Of a stretch of 64,000 nt of DNA, positions 34,476 to 44,495 are shown piece by piece (position 1 is the stretch's first letter; each line of letters begins with the position of its first letter). The notes beneath the pieces are model-generated. The model saw only the letters and a program-made list of their open reading frames with translations, ran no database searches and was not told the origin of the DNA. A program made the position numbers and the translations under genes. The DNA is from Chlamydiia bacterium (GTDB lineage Bacteria; Chlamydiota; Chlamydiia; Chlamydiales; Simkaniaceae): assembly GCA_022601645.1 (NCBI GenBank), contig JAJACH010000001.1, positions 310,001-374,000 on the forward strand, written 5' to 3'.

Positions 34476-35936
34476 TTGCGCAAACATGCTCACCCCAAAG
34501 CTCTTCGTTATTTAACGGGGTCCTACTCCCTTTTCATGGTAGGGTTTGGGAGTATTATTGCCTCCCTTGTTCTCTACCAAATTAACATCCTAAAGATCCC
34601 ATCACATGAGGCGTATGCCATCTTTGCAGCAGCCGTCGCCCTTTTATGGATTCTTCCCCTCGGTGGAGGGTACGTTTCAACTCAATTGGGTTATACCAAT
34701 GCAGCTCGCGTAGGCATCTTATTTTGCGCATTGGGATTCATTGTCTTGTGCGTACCAAGTACACAGGCGCTCTACACAGGCATGGGATTTTTCGTTGTAG
34801 GAAATGCCTTTGCAACACCGGCGACCTGGTGCATGGTCGACCATTGTTACCCCAAAGAAAGCCCACTTAGAGAAGCAGGATTCACCCTCTTCTACCTCTT
34901 TTTTAATCTAGGCGGAATCTTTGGCATCTTTGCGGGGGGAGCCATTGCAAGTTACTTCGGCTTTAGCTATGAATTTGGGCTCAATGCACTTTGTATGCTA
35001 GGCGCCTTAGCCCTTCTTCACTTTGCAAAACATAAAATTCACGTCCACAAAGGACGTTCCATCGCGCCTCAAGTTAACTGGTCAAAGCAAAAAATTTGGG
35101 GAAGTTTATTTGGGCTATCTATTGTCGCTACACCTATCACAGCAGTTCTTTTTAAAAATCCTGAGGTGAACAATATCCTGATGTTAATCCTCCTCGCAGT
35201 GATGATAGTTCTCTTAGGAAGTACTGCCTATAAACAAAAGACGCACAGAGCGAGAAATAAGATGCTAGCCTTCCTCGTTCTCTCGCTAATCTCAGTAGCC
35301 TTTTGGATCCTATATTCACTCGAGCCCTCTTTTGTTTCCGTCTTCATCAGCAATAATGTTGATAAGACATTCCTAGGCATTCAGATCCCGGCCTCTTCTT
35401 ACTTCGCCTTTGACGGTGTTTTTGTCATTCTCATCGGTCTACTCCTTTCAAGAGTGTGGTATGTGCTTAGCCAAAAAAACATCAATCCCTCGATTGCCAT
35501 TAAATTTGCCGCCTCTCTTGTCGTAATAGGTCTTGGGTTTGGCTTCTTAGCGCTCATGACAAAAATCATGGGCACGCGCATCATGCCGTCTGTCTATATC
35601 GTCATCGCCTATGCGATCTTTGCTTTTGCAGAACTGCTTGTTAGCCCGCTTGGAATCTCTATGGTAGGAAGCTTAGCTCCTGAGGGACAAGAGGGAATCA
35701 TGATGGGGTTTTGGCAGCTGTGCTGTGGAATCGGCGGCGTCTTTGCAGGTTACATTGCAATTTTTGCGCCGTTGCCAGCCGGGGGAGAAGCCCTATCTAT
35801 CAGTAATCCGCTCTACACAAAAGTCTTTCTTGCCGTTGGAATCGGCGGCGTCATCGCAGGACTTATCGTCTTACCCTTCATCAATAAACTCAAATACCTC
35901 ATGGCCGAGCCCCCCTACGACGAACCTCACCTATAA
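34476..35936 (+). CDS. POT-family (proton-coupled oligopeptide) MFS transporter
   Basis: The 486-residue protein has about 13-14 hydrophobic segments. Typical POT features are GSYSLFMVGFGSIIASLVLYQ at the N-terminus in place of ERFSYYG, GGGYVSTQLGYTNAARVGI, an FTLFYLFFNLGGIFG stretch like the PTR2 signature, and FAELLVSPLGISMV in helix 10. It probably imports peptides. The start is TTG with poor upstream signal. The first helix lacks the classical ExxER, so proton coupling may differ. Confidence 0.8.
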   Translation: MRKHAHPKALRYLTGSYSLFMVGFGSIIASLVLYQINILKIPSHEAYAIFAAAVALLWILPLGGGYVSTQLGYTNAARVGILFCALGFIVLCVPSTQALYTGMGFFVVGNAFATPATWCMVDHCYPKESPLREAGFTLFYLFFNLGGIFGIFAGGAIASYFGFSYEFGLNALCMLGALALLHFAKHKIHVHKGRSIAPQVNWSKQKIWGSLFGLSIVATPITAVLFKNPEVNNILMLILLAVMIVLLGSTAYKQKTHRARNKMLAFLVLSLISVAFWILYSLEPSFVSVFISNNVDKTFLGIQIPASSYFAFDGVFVILIGLLLSRVWYVLSQKNINPSIAIKFAASLVVIGLGFGFLALMTKIMGTRIMPSVYIVIAYAIFAFAELLVSPLGISMVGSLAPEGQEGIMMGFWQLCCGIGGVFAGYIAIFAPLPAGGEALSISNPLYTKVFLAVGIGGVIAGLIVLPFINKLKYLMAEPPYDEPHL

Positions 35937-35973
35937 CTAGGCCTTTTTTCTTTCTTGTTGTATAATTGCTCGT

Positions 35974-36717
35974 ATGAAAATCATGTCGCTGAATATATGG
36001 GGAGGACGTGTCCTAAAACCCCTATTAAATTTTATAAAGACCCATCACAGTGTTGACGTCTTCTGCCTACAAGAAGTCTATCACAATGCAAAAAAGCAAA
36101 TTTCAACCGAAACAGAAGGCCTGTACTCACTTGAAATATTTTCTGAGCTTGGCGGACAACTTCCAAATCACCAGGGCTACTTCAGACCTGTGGTTGGAGG
36201 GATCTATGGGATAGGAATCTTTGTGCATAAAGACTTAGAAGTTCTTGAGGAAGGCGCAAAGACCATTCATGAGAATCCCACCTATCCAGGTTATGGCCCC
36301 GACCATGCGCGCAATTTGCAATGGGTCAAAGTAAAAGCTAAAGACAACCAAACCTATGCCATTGTAAACGTGCATGGGCTATGGAACGGCCAAGGAAAAA
36401 CAGATTCCCCCTCGCGAATAAACCAGAGTGAAAAAATCCGCCAATTCCTCGATTCACTTAACGTCCCTGTCATACTTTGCGGCGACTTTAACCTACGACC
36501 TGATACAGAAAGCCTAAAACTACTAGAGCAAAACCTTGAGAATCTAGTCTGCAAATATCAAGTTACATCAACACGCACAAGCCTCTATCCTAAAGCAGAA
36601 AAATTTGCCGATTACGTCCTGACCTCAAAAGAGATCAACATCAAATCGTTCACTGTTTTAGACGATGAAGTTTCAGACCACAGCCCTCTTGTGGTAGAAC
36701 TAGATCTACAACCATGA
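35974..36717 (+). CDS. Endonuclease/exonuclease/phosphatase (EEP) family protein
   Basis: The 247-residue protein shows the EEP catalytic set: MSLNIWGGR at the start, FCLQEVY (Glu), VNVHGLW, CGDFNLRPDTES, and the final DHSPLVVEL. It is cytoplasmic by sequence and could act as a phosphodiesterase or nuclease. The group includes sphingomyelinases, which are exported; no signal is present here. Substrate unknown. Confidence 0.85.
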   Translation: MKIMSLNIWGGRVLKPLLNFIKTHHSVDVFCLQEVYHNAKKQISTETEGLYSLEIFSELGGQLPNHQGYFRPVVGGIYGIGIFVHKDLEVLEEGAKTIHENPTYPGYGPDHARNLQWVKVKAKDNQTYAIVNVHGLWNGQGKTDSPSRINQSEKIRQFLDSLNVPVILCGDFNLRPDTESLKLLEQNLENLVCKYQVTSTRTSLYPKAEKFADYVLTSKEINIKSFTVLDDEVSDHSPLVVELDLQP

Positions 36718-36789
36718 CGAGCAACCTAAAGGAATACTCATCGACTGCTGACAAGAAGTCTTTGTTGCCAATGCGGAAAAAGAACCTGT

Positions 36790-37788
36790 CTAAGGACATA
36801 ACTCTTTAATCAGATCTTTCACACTAATGTCCTGACATTTTGGATAATTTGTACCCGCCCAAAGAGACATGAATTCAGGGTTCTCGTTTTGCGCACTCAT
36901 AGCTCGAAGAGCTTTTGTCAAAAAGTGCTGGATGGGGTAGGGGGGAATTGGATGATCTTCTAAACATTTCATCATCACATTTTCAATGCCTCGTGCCCGT
37001 TTACCTGTATAGATATCCGTGATTTTAGTCGGTGTTTTTCCTTGGTCTAAAAGCGCCTTTTTGTGAACAGGGTGGGCGCCACTTTCTTTCGTTGAAAGAA
37101 ACGCCGTGCCAAGTTGCACAGCATCAGCTCCAAGGTTTAGCATACGAGTCACACCTTGCTGATCCATGATCCCTCCAGCAGCAATTAAGGGAATGCTAAC
37201 CTCTGTTCTCTGTATCAACATCTCAAGATCGAGTTCTTCTTGAGGGGATGAGAAATTGCCGCGGTGTCCGCCTGCCTCGAGACCTTGCAAGACAATCGCA
37301 TCAACACCAGAGAGCTCAAGCTCCTTCGCTTCATTGGGCGTTGTTGCCGTTCCATACACAAAAGTTCCTTGATCTTGGAGGGCTCTTACATGCTTTTCAA
37401 AAAGCCGACCGAAGGTGAAGCTAAAGACCGGAACGTTTTCCTCCATAATCACTTCCAATTGCTCTTCAAATGAAGGGCTAACCATTGAGGGTGTTTCAAA
37501 AGGACCTTCAAAATACTCTTCCCCAATCATATTAAGGAGGGCTTCCATCTCCGCAGTATCTCCAACTAGCGTTTCACTTGGAATAAAGAGATTAACAGCA
37601 AACGGGTGATCGGTAAGAGACCGTATCTCTTGGATATTTTTGCGAATAGTCTTGGGCGACATGTAACCAGCGCCGAGTGAGCCAAGAGCGCCGCAGTTTG
37701 ATACAGCGGCCACAAGTTGTGGCGGGGTAGCCCCGGCCATCGGTGCCTGAATGAGCGGCAATTCAATCCCAAGAAGCTTATGAACCAT
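36790..37788 (-). CDS. Nitronate monooxygenase (2-nitropropane dioxygenase-like)
   Basis: The 332-residue FMN barrel has PLIQAPMAGATPPQLVAAVSNCGALGSLGAGY at the start, GLEAGGHRG with the likely catalytic His near residue 174, PLIAAGGI and GADAVQLGTAFL. It oxidises alkyl nitronates or related toxins such as propionate-3-nitronate. It is cytoplasmic. No Shine-Dalgarno is obvious before the ATG at 37788. Confidence 0.9.
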   Translation of the reverse strand: MVHKLLGIELPLIQAPMAGATPPQLVAAVSNCGALGSLGAGYMSPKTIRKNIQEIRSLTDHPFAVNLFIPSETLVGDTAEMEALLNMIGEEYFEGPFETPSMVSPSFEEQLEVIMEENVPVFSFTFGRLFEKHVRALQDQGTFVYGTATTPNEAKELELSGVDAIVLQGLEAGGHRGNFSSPQEELDLEMLIQRTEVSIPLIAAGGIMDQQGVTRMLNLGADAVQLGTAFLSTKESGAHPVHKKALLDQGKTPTKITDIYTGKRARGIENVMMKCLEDHPIPPYPIQHFLTKALRAMSAQNENPEFMSLWAGTNYPKCQDISVKDLIKELCP

Positions 37789-37901
37789 TTAGCAGGTCAT
37801 AGAGCAATTTTGTTATTTATGCAAGGGATACAAAGAGGCTTTATTTCTTGCTTACCTGCTTCATGCATAGCTCTGCAAAAAGGGCAGCAACAGCGCCACT
37901 T

Positions 37902-38150
37902 TCATCTGTAGCCACTCCTTCTGGATCTTCTAGGTCTAGGAGCTATTGGCAAGACAACCAAATACTGTCTCTTCACCTCTGTATCAGCAGGATTCCTTGA
38001 AGGTACTCTAAATTCAATTTTCCCTCTGGTTCCAGGAACGGTGAATTCTAAAAAACCCACACGTACATCAGAGGCAAACCGGGAGGTTACTTCATCCGTT
38101 CCCGTCCAACACACCTCTTGTAAAATAGCTTGTCTAGTTACTGTTGCCAT
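37902..38150 (-). CDS. Small hypothetical protein, 82 residues
   Basis: The small protein has a beta-rich middle (VRVGFLEFTVPGTRGKIEFRVPS) and a basic Pro/Arg tail (PIAPRPRRSRRSGYR). AGAAATCGAT precedes the ATG, a weak ribosome site. It stands alone between the nitronate monooxygenase and flippase genes. No relative recognised. The reverse frames are not convincing. Confidence 0.5.
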   Translation of the reverse strand: MATVTRQAILQEVCWTGTDEVTSRFASDVRVGFLEFTVPGTRGKIEFRVPSRNPADTEVKRQYLVVLPIAPRPRRSRRSGYR

Positions 38151-38203
38151 ATCGATTTCTCTTAGTTAAAATTTGCAAAATCTTAACATGGAACATGAAG
38201 ATA

Positions 38204-39541
38204 TCAAAGGAAAAAGAATGACTTAACGCCGAGATAGCGTTTGACGAAGAAGGCCCCTGCAAGGGAGGAGAGAACAATGGATGAACCAAGGGCAAAAATA
38301 GCGCCGTTTAAACCAAAGTGGGGCACTAAGATGATGTTCATGAGAATGAGGTAGAGCAGCTGGGCCGCGGAGATGACAAAGCCTGTCTTTTGGTGGTGGG
38401 AAAAGTTAAGAAGAGCAGGCACTGAATTGAAGGCGAGGCCAAATAAATAGAAGGCGGCAAGGGTGCAAAGCGCGCTATGAGAGTTAGTGAAGTCTTTACC
38501 GAAGATCCAGAGAAGAAAGTCGCCATAGAAATAGATGAGGACAAACAAGATGATGCCAGGGATCATTTTACCGCAGTTGAGGACATTGAGCATTTTTTGC
38601 AGGTGCGAGCTTGAGTGATGGGTGACAAGCGAGCTGATCCGGGGGTTTAAGAGCATGTTTACTGCGCCGCCGAGCATTAAGATCATCGAGGAGATCACAA
38701 TAAGGGAGGCGAAAAAGCCCACATCGGCTTCGTATGTCCCAAGGATTTCTAAGAGAATGATCTGCACGGCGCTCATCCCTGAGAAGACAAGTGTTGTTCC
38801 CATTACAAAGAAGGAAGAGCGAAACCACTCTTTTTTGTGGTAATGGGGTTTGGCGTGGATCACTTCTTTCGGAAAGACTTTGTAGATAAAAAGGCTCTGG
38901 AAAAGGATAGAGAGGATACAAGCAAGCCCGACGCATGAGACGATGATCAGTTCCATGCCCGATTCTGAGGTGTAGCCTTTAAAGCGAAGAAAGAGAAAGA
39001 TCGCACCGATCATCAGACCAAAAAGGGTGAAGCCTTTACTCATGGTGGCGATGTAGTGACGATTGAAGACAAGTAGGATATTGGAGAAAAGAATGTTTAG
39101 GGCGTAGAGGGGAATGAGCCAAAAAGAGAGGTAGACAAGGTGCACATCGTGGAGTTTACTCTCATTGAGTTGTTGCATATAGGCAGTACCATAGATCAGA
39201 AGGCCGCCAGTTGCTAAGATAATGAGGGTCATGATGCCGATCATCTTAAACGTCCAGCGGATAAAACCCGCGGCGTGACCGTAATCCTCATTTGCGAGGT
39301 ACTTTGGGAGGTAACGGACAAGGGAAATTTCGGTGCCAAAGACGGCGAGTGGAACTAAAAGGGCCAAAATCAGAAGAACAACCGCAATATCCCCGTAAAT
39401 GGGTGGTGGTAAGAGCCTGGCTAAGTAGACATTGAGCGTGTAGTTTGCCAAGTAAGAGAGGATGACAATACAAAGTACGAGCGTGTGACTTTTAAGTAAC
39501 GAAAGCAGGTCTTTAACATCGGTTTTAACGACTTTGTCCAT
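38204..39541 (-). CDS. Oligosaccharide flippase-like membrane protein (Wzx/MATE superfamily)
   Basis: The 445-residue protein has about 12 transmembrane helices, arranged in two halves with conserved Pro and Arg between (ARLLPPPIYGDIAVVLL, EISLVRYLPKYL). The layout matches the polysaccharide transporter/flippase branch. It would move a lipid-linked glycan across the inner membrane, but the substrate cannot be told. It stands about 30 bases after the end of the SLC12-type gene and may form part of its transcript. Confidence 0.85.
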   Translation of the reverse strand: MDKVVKTDVKDLLSLLKSHTLVLCIVILSYLANYTLNVYLARLLPPPIYGDIAVVLLILALLVPLAVFGTEISLVRYLPKYLANEDYGHAAGFIRWTFKMIGIMTLIILATGGLLIYGTAYMQQLNESKLHDVHLVYLSFWLIPLYALNILFSNILLVFNRHYIATMSKGFTLFGLMIGAIFLFLRFKGYTSESGMELIIVSCVGLACILSILFQSLFIYKVFPKEVIHAKPHYHKKEWFRSSFFVMGTTLVFSGMSAVQIILLEILGTYEADVGFFASLIVISSMILMLGGAVNMLLNPRISSLVTHHSSSHLQKMLNVLNCGKMIPGIILFVLIYFYGDFLLWIFGKDFTNSHSALCTLAAFYLFGLAFNSVPALLNFSHHQKTGFVISAAQLLYLILMNIILVPHFGLNGAIFALGSSIVLSSLAGAFFVKRYLGVKSFFFL

Positions 39542-39569
39542 AAACCTGCTATACCATTATGTGTTTAAA

Positions 39570-41759
39570 CTACTCAAAGAAAATCTTTTCAAATTCTAAG
39601 GATTCACCAGAAAGCACATAGGCGATGTTTTTAATAGATTTTGTTTGCTCAAAATGGTTTTGCAAATATTTTTGGTAGGAACCAGAAGTTTCCTCTGCAT
39701 TGGGTGAGCGAAGTCCTAAAAATGTAAGGTCTGCATCCTCAGAGGCACCAGCAAGGTTTGGAAAGAAGGCTTCATTCACATCCTCAATTGCTGTAAAGCT
39801 TAGATTTTGGAGGCGTAACTTTTCATTAAACCGTTCAAATTGATGTGTTTTTTTCTCGCGCATTGCTTGATCTTTGACAACAGTTTTGATGCAAATTTTT
39901 GCCTGTTGCCAGTTATCACTCATTTGCAAAAGGTGTGAAAGGGCAAGACAAAGCTCAAAATTCCCTCGGTATTCACCACCCCACCAGAGGTTAATCTGTT
40001 TTGTATGATCATTTTTTCTTGTGAATACGTTTGTTTCAGGAGAGGATTTTAGAATAATTGTATTTTTTCCATTATTGCTAGCTCCTAGCAAAAAGGTAGC
40101 AAAGGGGAGTGACGGTTTTTCTTCAAATTGCCGAATCGTTGTATTGGGTCGAAGGGGACCAAGCCCATAATTGGCCAGAATCTCAATAGGACCGTGTTTG
40201 AGTTCAGAGGTGGAGTTAATGTGTACGTACGAGGGAATGTTGTAGAGATTAAGGTCATTTTTGACCATTAAAGGGACTGGATTATCTTGCACTTTATCAT
40301 TCACAGATAGACCAAAGGTTAAAAACCCTTTTTCTTGATTTAATGCATGAGAGAAAAAAGCGAGATTCTTATCTAAAACATCTCCGGAAATAATTGTCAG
40401 GATATGAGGACGCCAGCTTTTTGCATTCTTTTCGAGATTAGATAAGGCAAAAATTCCTTTATTAATGAAGTAAAGACAAAGGCTATAGCGTAGATCCTCA
40501 AAATTACCTGCGACTTTGCGGGAAAATGTCCAAACACAAAGAGCAATTGTAAGAGCAAGAACCAAAAATGCTGCACCTGCATTGATCAAAAACATGGCAA
40601 CAAAGCAGCCAATCGAACCGACAAGAGGAATAAATTTAGCAATATGGAATGTTGGTCGGTAGCTTGGGTTGTGGATCAATTTCTCAAAGAAGGCGACAAA
40701 ATTTATTAAGCCATACGTCACAAGACAAGTCATGGTAAGAATAGGCAGGATGTGATTGATGTCAGTTGTACAAAGCAGTACGACAAGAACGCCATACAAG
40801 AATAAATTCGTGAATAGAGGCTTTGTCAATATACGCGGAAGCATTCCATCGCCTGCAATGGCTTGTACAATACGCGGACCACTTAAAATTGAACCGAAAG
40901 CACTTGATAAAGTTGCCCCCCAAACTCCAAGCATCACTAAATTACCATATTTTGTTAGGTGGAAGACAATAAATGGGTGAGATTTTAAGAGGTTAACTGG
41001 AACTTGTCCCCAGAAAAAATAGGCTAAAGAGCTATAGAGCAAAAATGCAGCTACAACAGATGCCAGAGTACCAAATTGAATGGATCGGGAGGGCTTTTTT
41101 AAGTCGCCTGACATTGAAAGACCAGCTTCGATACCTGTTGTTGCAGGAAAAAATAAGGCAAAGGCTGCCCAAAATGAAAGCCCGGTACCTAGGGTCTCAA
41201 CAGGAGCTAAGGACTCGGGAATATAGCTTCTGCCACCTAAAAAAATTGAGGTAATAGAAACCGCTAAGATGGCAAAAATAAGCAGCTGAGTCTTAAGCAC
41301 AAGCTCAGTAGATAAGAAAGTAATTGCCATTAAGATCGTTAGAGTTCCAACCTCGATGACCTGAATAGGAACATGTGGAATAAACTCATGCAAGGATAGA
41401 GAAAAACCTGAAATACAAAGACCTACACTTACCAGCTGAGAAATTGAAATTAATATTCCAATCGCACTGCCAAATTCTATGCCAAGTGTTCTTGAAATCA
41501 AATAATAGGAGCCACCGCCTTCCATCTTCATATTGGAGAGGGTTGCCATCAAAGAAAGACTTGTAATGATTAAAAGCGAAGAGGAAATGCCAATGATCAA
41601 GGTCATCTTGGTCAGTCCCACCTGACCTAGAATCCAACTAAGGCGCATGAATAGAATCACCCCAATCATCTGGAGGATATTAGGGATAAATACACCCTTA
41701 ATAGTACCCATTTTTTGAGTGCTAGAGGGAAAAAAGTAGCGTCTTAAAGTTGCAATCAT
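39570..41759 (-). CDS. SLC12-type cation-chloride cotransporter-like protein
   Basis: About 729 residues from the ATG at 41759 (an earlier ATG at 41795 is possible). The N-terminal half has 12 helices and opens with GVFIPNILQMIGVILFMRL, SWILGQVG and GGGSYYLISRTLGIEFGSAIG, matching SLC12 (Na-K-Cl) transporters. The C-terminal 300-residue cytosolic domain begins with KSWRPHILTIISG, like the RP-type block of NKCC/KCC proteins. Full SLC12 architecture is rare in bacteria. It probably exchanges salt with the host compartment. Confidence 0.85.
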   Translation of the reverse strand: MIATLRRYFFPSSTQKMGTIKGVFIPNILQMIGVILFMRLSWILGQVGLTKMTLIIGISSSLLIITSLSLMATLSNMKMEGGGSYYLISRTLGIEFGSAIGILISISQLVSVGLCISGFSLSLHEFIPHVPIQVIEVGTLTILMAITFLSTELVLKTQLLIFAILAVSITSIFLGGRSYIPESLAPVETLGTGLSFWAAFALFFPATTGIEAGLSMSGDLKKPSRSIQFGTLASVVAAFLLYSSLAYFFWGQVPVNLLKSHPFIVFHLTKYGNLVMLGVWGATLSSAFGSILSGPRIVQAIAGDGMLPRILTKPLFTNLFLYGVLVVLLCTTDINHILPILTMTCLVTYGLINFVAFFEKLIHNPSYRPTFHIAKFIPLVGSIGCFVAMFLINAGAAFLVLALTIALCVWTFSRKVAGNFEDLRYSLCLYFINKGIFALSNLEKNAKSWRPHILTIISGDVLDKNLAFFSHALNQEKGFLTFGLSVNDKVQDNPVPLMVKNDLNLYNIPSYVHINSTSELKHGPIEILANYGLGPLRPNTTIRQFEEKPSLPFATFLLGASNNGKNTIILKSSPETNVFTRKNDHTKQINLWWGGEYRGNFELCLALSHLLQMSDNWQQAKICIKTVVKDQAMREKKTHQFERFNEKLRLQNLSFTAIEDVNEAFFPNLAGASEDADLTFLGLRSPNAEETSGSYQKYLQNHFEQTKSIKNIAYVLSGESLEFEKIFFE

Positions 41760-41852
41760 ACCAAGAGAATACGCTAGACTGTAAAATAGCAGCAATCAAG
41801 AAAAGAATTATTTACACTGTTAGAGATCAGCTGGCACAAAGAGGTCTATATT

Positions 41853-42803
41853 TTAGCCTAAGGCTTTTGCAAGAGAGTGGTTTGCGTCTTGAAGACCCTT
41901 AATGATATGAGGGTCAACGGGAGCATGACCACCTTCAGGCAGAAGGTTTAGTTGGGAGTTTTCCCAATTTTCATGAAGAAGAACAGCTTGCTCTTTGGGG
42001 CAAATATAGTCTTTCTCGCCATGGACTAGAATGGCTGGAAGGTGCTTGATTGCTGACATGCCATCAAGGGTCTGGTTGTCTTTAAGGAAAAAGCGGTGTT
42101 TTGAGTAGTGAATGAAAGCGCGTCCCATACTTAATACATGCTGATCTGAACCCAAATAATAGGCTTTAGCCTCAGGAGAGGGATTAGGAGTTGAACCGTT
42201 GTAGGTGAAACCAAGTGAAGCTTTCGCAGCGCCCATATGGATTGTTGGATCAGGGTCCATGATACGTGTATAAAGAGCGTTGATAAGGTCAGATCTTTCA
42301 TCTTCAGGAAAATAGTTTAAGAATTCCTGGTAAGCTTGAGGAAATAGCTTCCCCATGTCGTAGAGAAGGTGTTTGTAGTCTTTTTCCCTCCCAAGAAAAA
42401 TTCCTCTAAGTACAAAGCCCAAGCACGACTTTGGATAGGCTTGTCCATATAAGAGCGCAAGCAAAGATCCCCAAGATCCGCCAAAGCACACCCATTGATC
42501 GATCTTCAAGTGGTTTTTGAGCATCTCAATATCTTCAACAAGGTTTTGCGTCGTATTTTCTTCCATTTCTGCAAAGGGGGCTGAGCGCATTGCGCCTCTT
42601 TGGTCGAGCATGATCACATGCCAAGTATTGAGATCAAAAAAAGAGGTTAATCCATCTGCGCATCCCGCTCCAGGACCACCATGGAGAACAACAACTGGAA
42701 TGCCCTTGGGATTGCCGTACGTGGCATAGAAAATCTTGTGCTTTTTTGAGACAGGAAGATAGGCGCTTGTATTCGGGGGGTAGACTTGAAATGGTGTAAA
42801 CAT
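41853..42803 (-). CDS. pip: Proline iminopeptidase (S33)
   Basis: The 316-residue alpha/beta hydrolase has the Pip signature: HGGPGAGC (oxyanion hole), LDQRG, the nucleophile elbow GGSWGSLL, and late Asp and His (GEKDYI and EGGHAP). It cleaves N-terminal proline from peptides in the cytoplasm. It follows the SulP gene by five bases, so the two are probably co-transcribed; the pairing is unexplained, since peptides from the POT transporter at 34476 would be its natural input. Confidence 0.92.
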   Translation of the reverse strand: MFTPFQVYPPNTSAYLPVSKKHKIFYATYGNPKGIPVVVLHGGPGAGCADGLTSFFDLNTWHVIMLDQRGAMRSAPFAEMEENTTQNLVEDIEMLKNHLKIDQWVCFGGSWGSLLALLYGQAYPKSCLGFVLRGIFLGREKDYKHLLYDMGKLFPQAYQEFLNYFPEDERSDLINALYTRIMDPDPTIHMGAAKASLGFTYNGSTPNPSPEAKAYYLGSDQHVLSMGRAFIHYSKHRFFLKDNQTLDGMSAIKHLPAILVHGEKDYICPKEQAVLLHENWENSQLNLLPEGGHAPVDPHIIKGLQDANHSLAKALG

Positions 42804-42808
42804 ACGTG

Positions 42809-44356
42809 TTATCCGAGTTTGTTAGAGGCGACGTGGTAGTCGGGATCCTCGAGGACATTGGTTTCCACCATGTCACCTGCTTTTCCAAGAAGCAATTTGC
42901 ACTCAGGGCTAAGGTGGCGAAGGTGGAGATTTTTTCCAAGCGCCACATAGCGCTCGGTAATGAACTGGATTGCATGAATCGCTGAATGATCCGTTACACG
43001 AGAACCGAGAAAGTCGATGATAATCTCTTTCGGATCGTTTTCAACGTCAAAAATCGCTTTAAATTGAGTTACAGAACCAAAAAAGAGAGGACCTTGGAGA
43101 TGATATTCCCGAGCACCATCTTTATTCATTTTCTTCTGTGCATGAATGTTTTTTGCCGTTTGCCAGGCGAAGACCAAAGCGGCAATCACAACGCCTGTGA
43201 CAACGGCAATCGCTAGATTGGTGAAGACCGTTACAAGCGTAACGATCACAATGACGAAGGCATCGTGCAAGGGGATCTTACCGAGGAATTTAAACGTCGC
43301 CCATTCGAAGGTTTCAATCACCACCATGAACATAACGCCCACAAGAGCCGCAAGGGGAATGAGCTTAATCATAGGCCACAAGACGAGAATAAAGAGGAAA
43401 AGAGTACAGCCTGCAATGATTCCTGAAATGCGACCTCGTCCACCCGAGTTGATGTTAATCATGCTTTGGCCAAGCATCGTGCAGCCGCCCATTCCTTGGA
43501 AAAAGCCGCAGACGATATTGGCAGCGCCTTGAGCAATACATTCCTTATTGGCACGTCCTCGCGTGTGGGTCATCTCATCAATTAACGAGAGCGTCATCAA
43601 AGACTCAGAAAGGCCAATAATGCAAAGTGTGATCGCATAGGGTAGAGTAATCTTTAAGCTAGCCCAAGTCAGAGGGATTTTCAACCAGGCAAATTGCGGT
43701 AAGCCTGCAGAAACCTCTTTGCCACCCATCATATCCTGAACCACCCGGGCATCCACCCCGAGTAAATGCACAATCGCCGTGACAAGAATAATTGCAACAA
43801 GCGCCCCAGGCACTCTTTTCGTTAGCCTTGGCAAGAAATGCGTTACACCCATGGCCAAAATAACCAACCCAATCATCGAATAGAGGGCCATGCCACTGAG
43901 CCAATGCACCTGATCGCCTACATGCACTTTAAACTGCTCTAGCTGGGCCAAGAAAATGACAATGGCTAAGCCGTTGACAAAGCCCACCATGACAGACTTT
44001 GGCAAAATGCGAATAAATTTCCCAAGCCGGAACACTCCAATGAGTACCTGCAAAATGCCAGTGAGCACAATCGTTGCAAAGACATAACTTACGCCATACT
44101 TAACGACTAAAGAGACGATGACAACCGCCATCGCACCGGTCGCGCCAGAAATCATCCCCGGACGTCCTCCAAAAAGCGCTGTAATCAAACAGAGGAAAAA
44201 GGCCGAGTACAAGCCAACGAGGGGATCGAGATGAGCGACAAGCGCAAACGCGATTGACTCGGGAATAAGCGCTAAGGCTACCGTCAATCCCGAAAAAATA
44301 TCGAGCGTCCACTTTCCCTGTATTGGCAATAAATAATTTCTAACAGAACCTAACAT
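42809..44356 (-). CDS. SulP-family anion transporter with STAS domain
   Basis: The 515-residue protein has 11-14 transmembrane helices, ALALIPESIAFALVAHLDPLVGLYSAF (SulP signature), a GATGAMAVV stretch and a C-terminal STAS domain (about 420-505, with IIIDFLGSRVTDHSAIHAI). SulP proteins import sulfate, bicarbonate or other anions. It is divergent from the MerR-TipAS gene across 139 bp, so control by that regulator is possible but not shown. Confidence 0.9.
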   Translation of the reverse strand: MLGSVRNYLLPIQGKWTLDIFSGLTVALALIPESIAFALVAHLDPLVGLYSAFFLCLITALFGGRPGMISGATGAMAVVIVSLVVKYGVSYVFATIVLTGILQVLIGVFRLGKFIRILPKSVMVGFVNGLAIVIFLAQLEQFKVHVGDQVHWLSGMALYSMIGLVILAMGVTHFLPRLTKRVPGALVAIILVTAIVHLLGVDARVVQDMMGGKEVSAGLPQFAWLKIPLTWASLKITLPYAITLCIIGLSESLMTLSLIDEMTHTRGRANKECIAQGAANIVCGFFQGMGGCTMLGQSMININSGGRGRISGIIAGCTLFLFILVLWPMIKLIPLAALVGVMFMVVIETFEWATFKFLGKIPLHDAFVIVIVTLVTVFTNLAIAVVTGVVIAALVFAWQTAKNIHAQKKMNKDGAREYHLQGPLFFGSVTQFKAIFDVENDPKEIIIDFLGSRVTDHSAIHAIQFITERYVALGKNLHLRHLSPECKLLLGKAGDMVETNVLEDPDYHVASNKLG

Positions 44357-44420
44357 GATAAGCAGCCAAGCATGGCAGCAAAACTAAAAAAAGTCAAAGA
44401 CTTGAACAAATAATAAGCAC

Positions 44421-44451
44421 TTGACCCTCACGTAACGTCATTCCTTAATAT
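44421..44451 (+). promoter_or_regulatory. MerR-type operator-promoter
   Basis: TTGACC (44421-44426) and TAATAT (44446-44451) are 19 bases apart, the long spacer that MerR family activators correct by distortion. The spacer holds CTCACGTAACGTCA, close to the known CCTCACGTAACGTGAGG-type Mta/TipA operator. The regulator's own ATG lies at 44496, so autoregulation is expected. Confidence 0.75.
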
Positions 44452-44495
44452 TGAGCTAACCTTTATAATATACGGGATATTTAAGGAGATCATCA

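Noticed and set aside
37717-37911. Plus-strand 64-residue frame
   Set aside because: It overlaps the start of the nitronate monooxygenase and has no ribosome site or homolog-like features.
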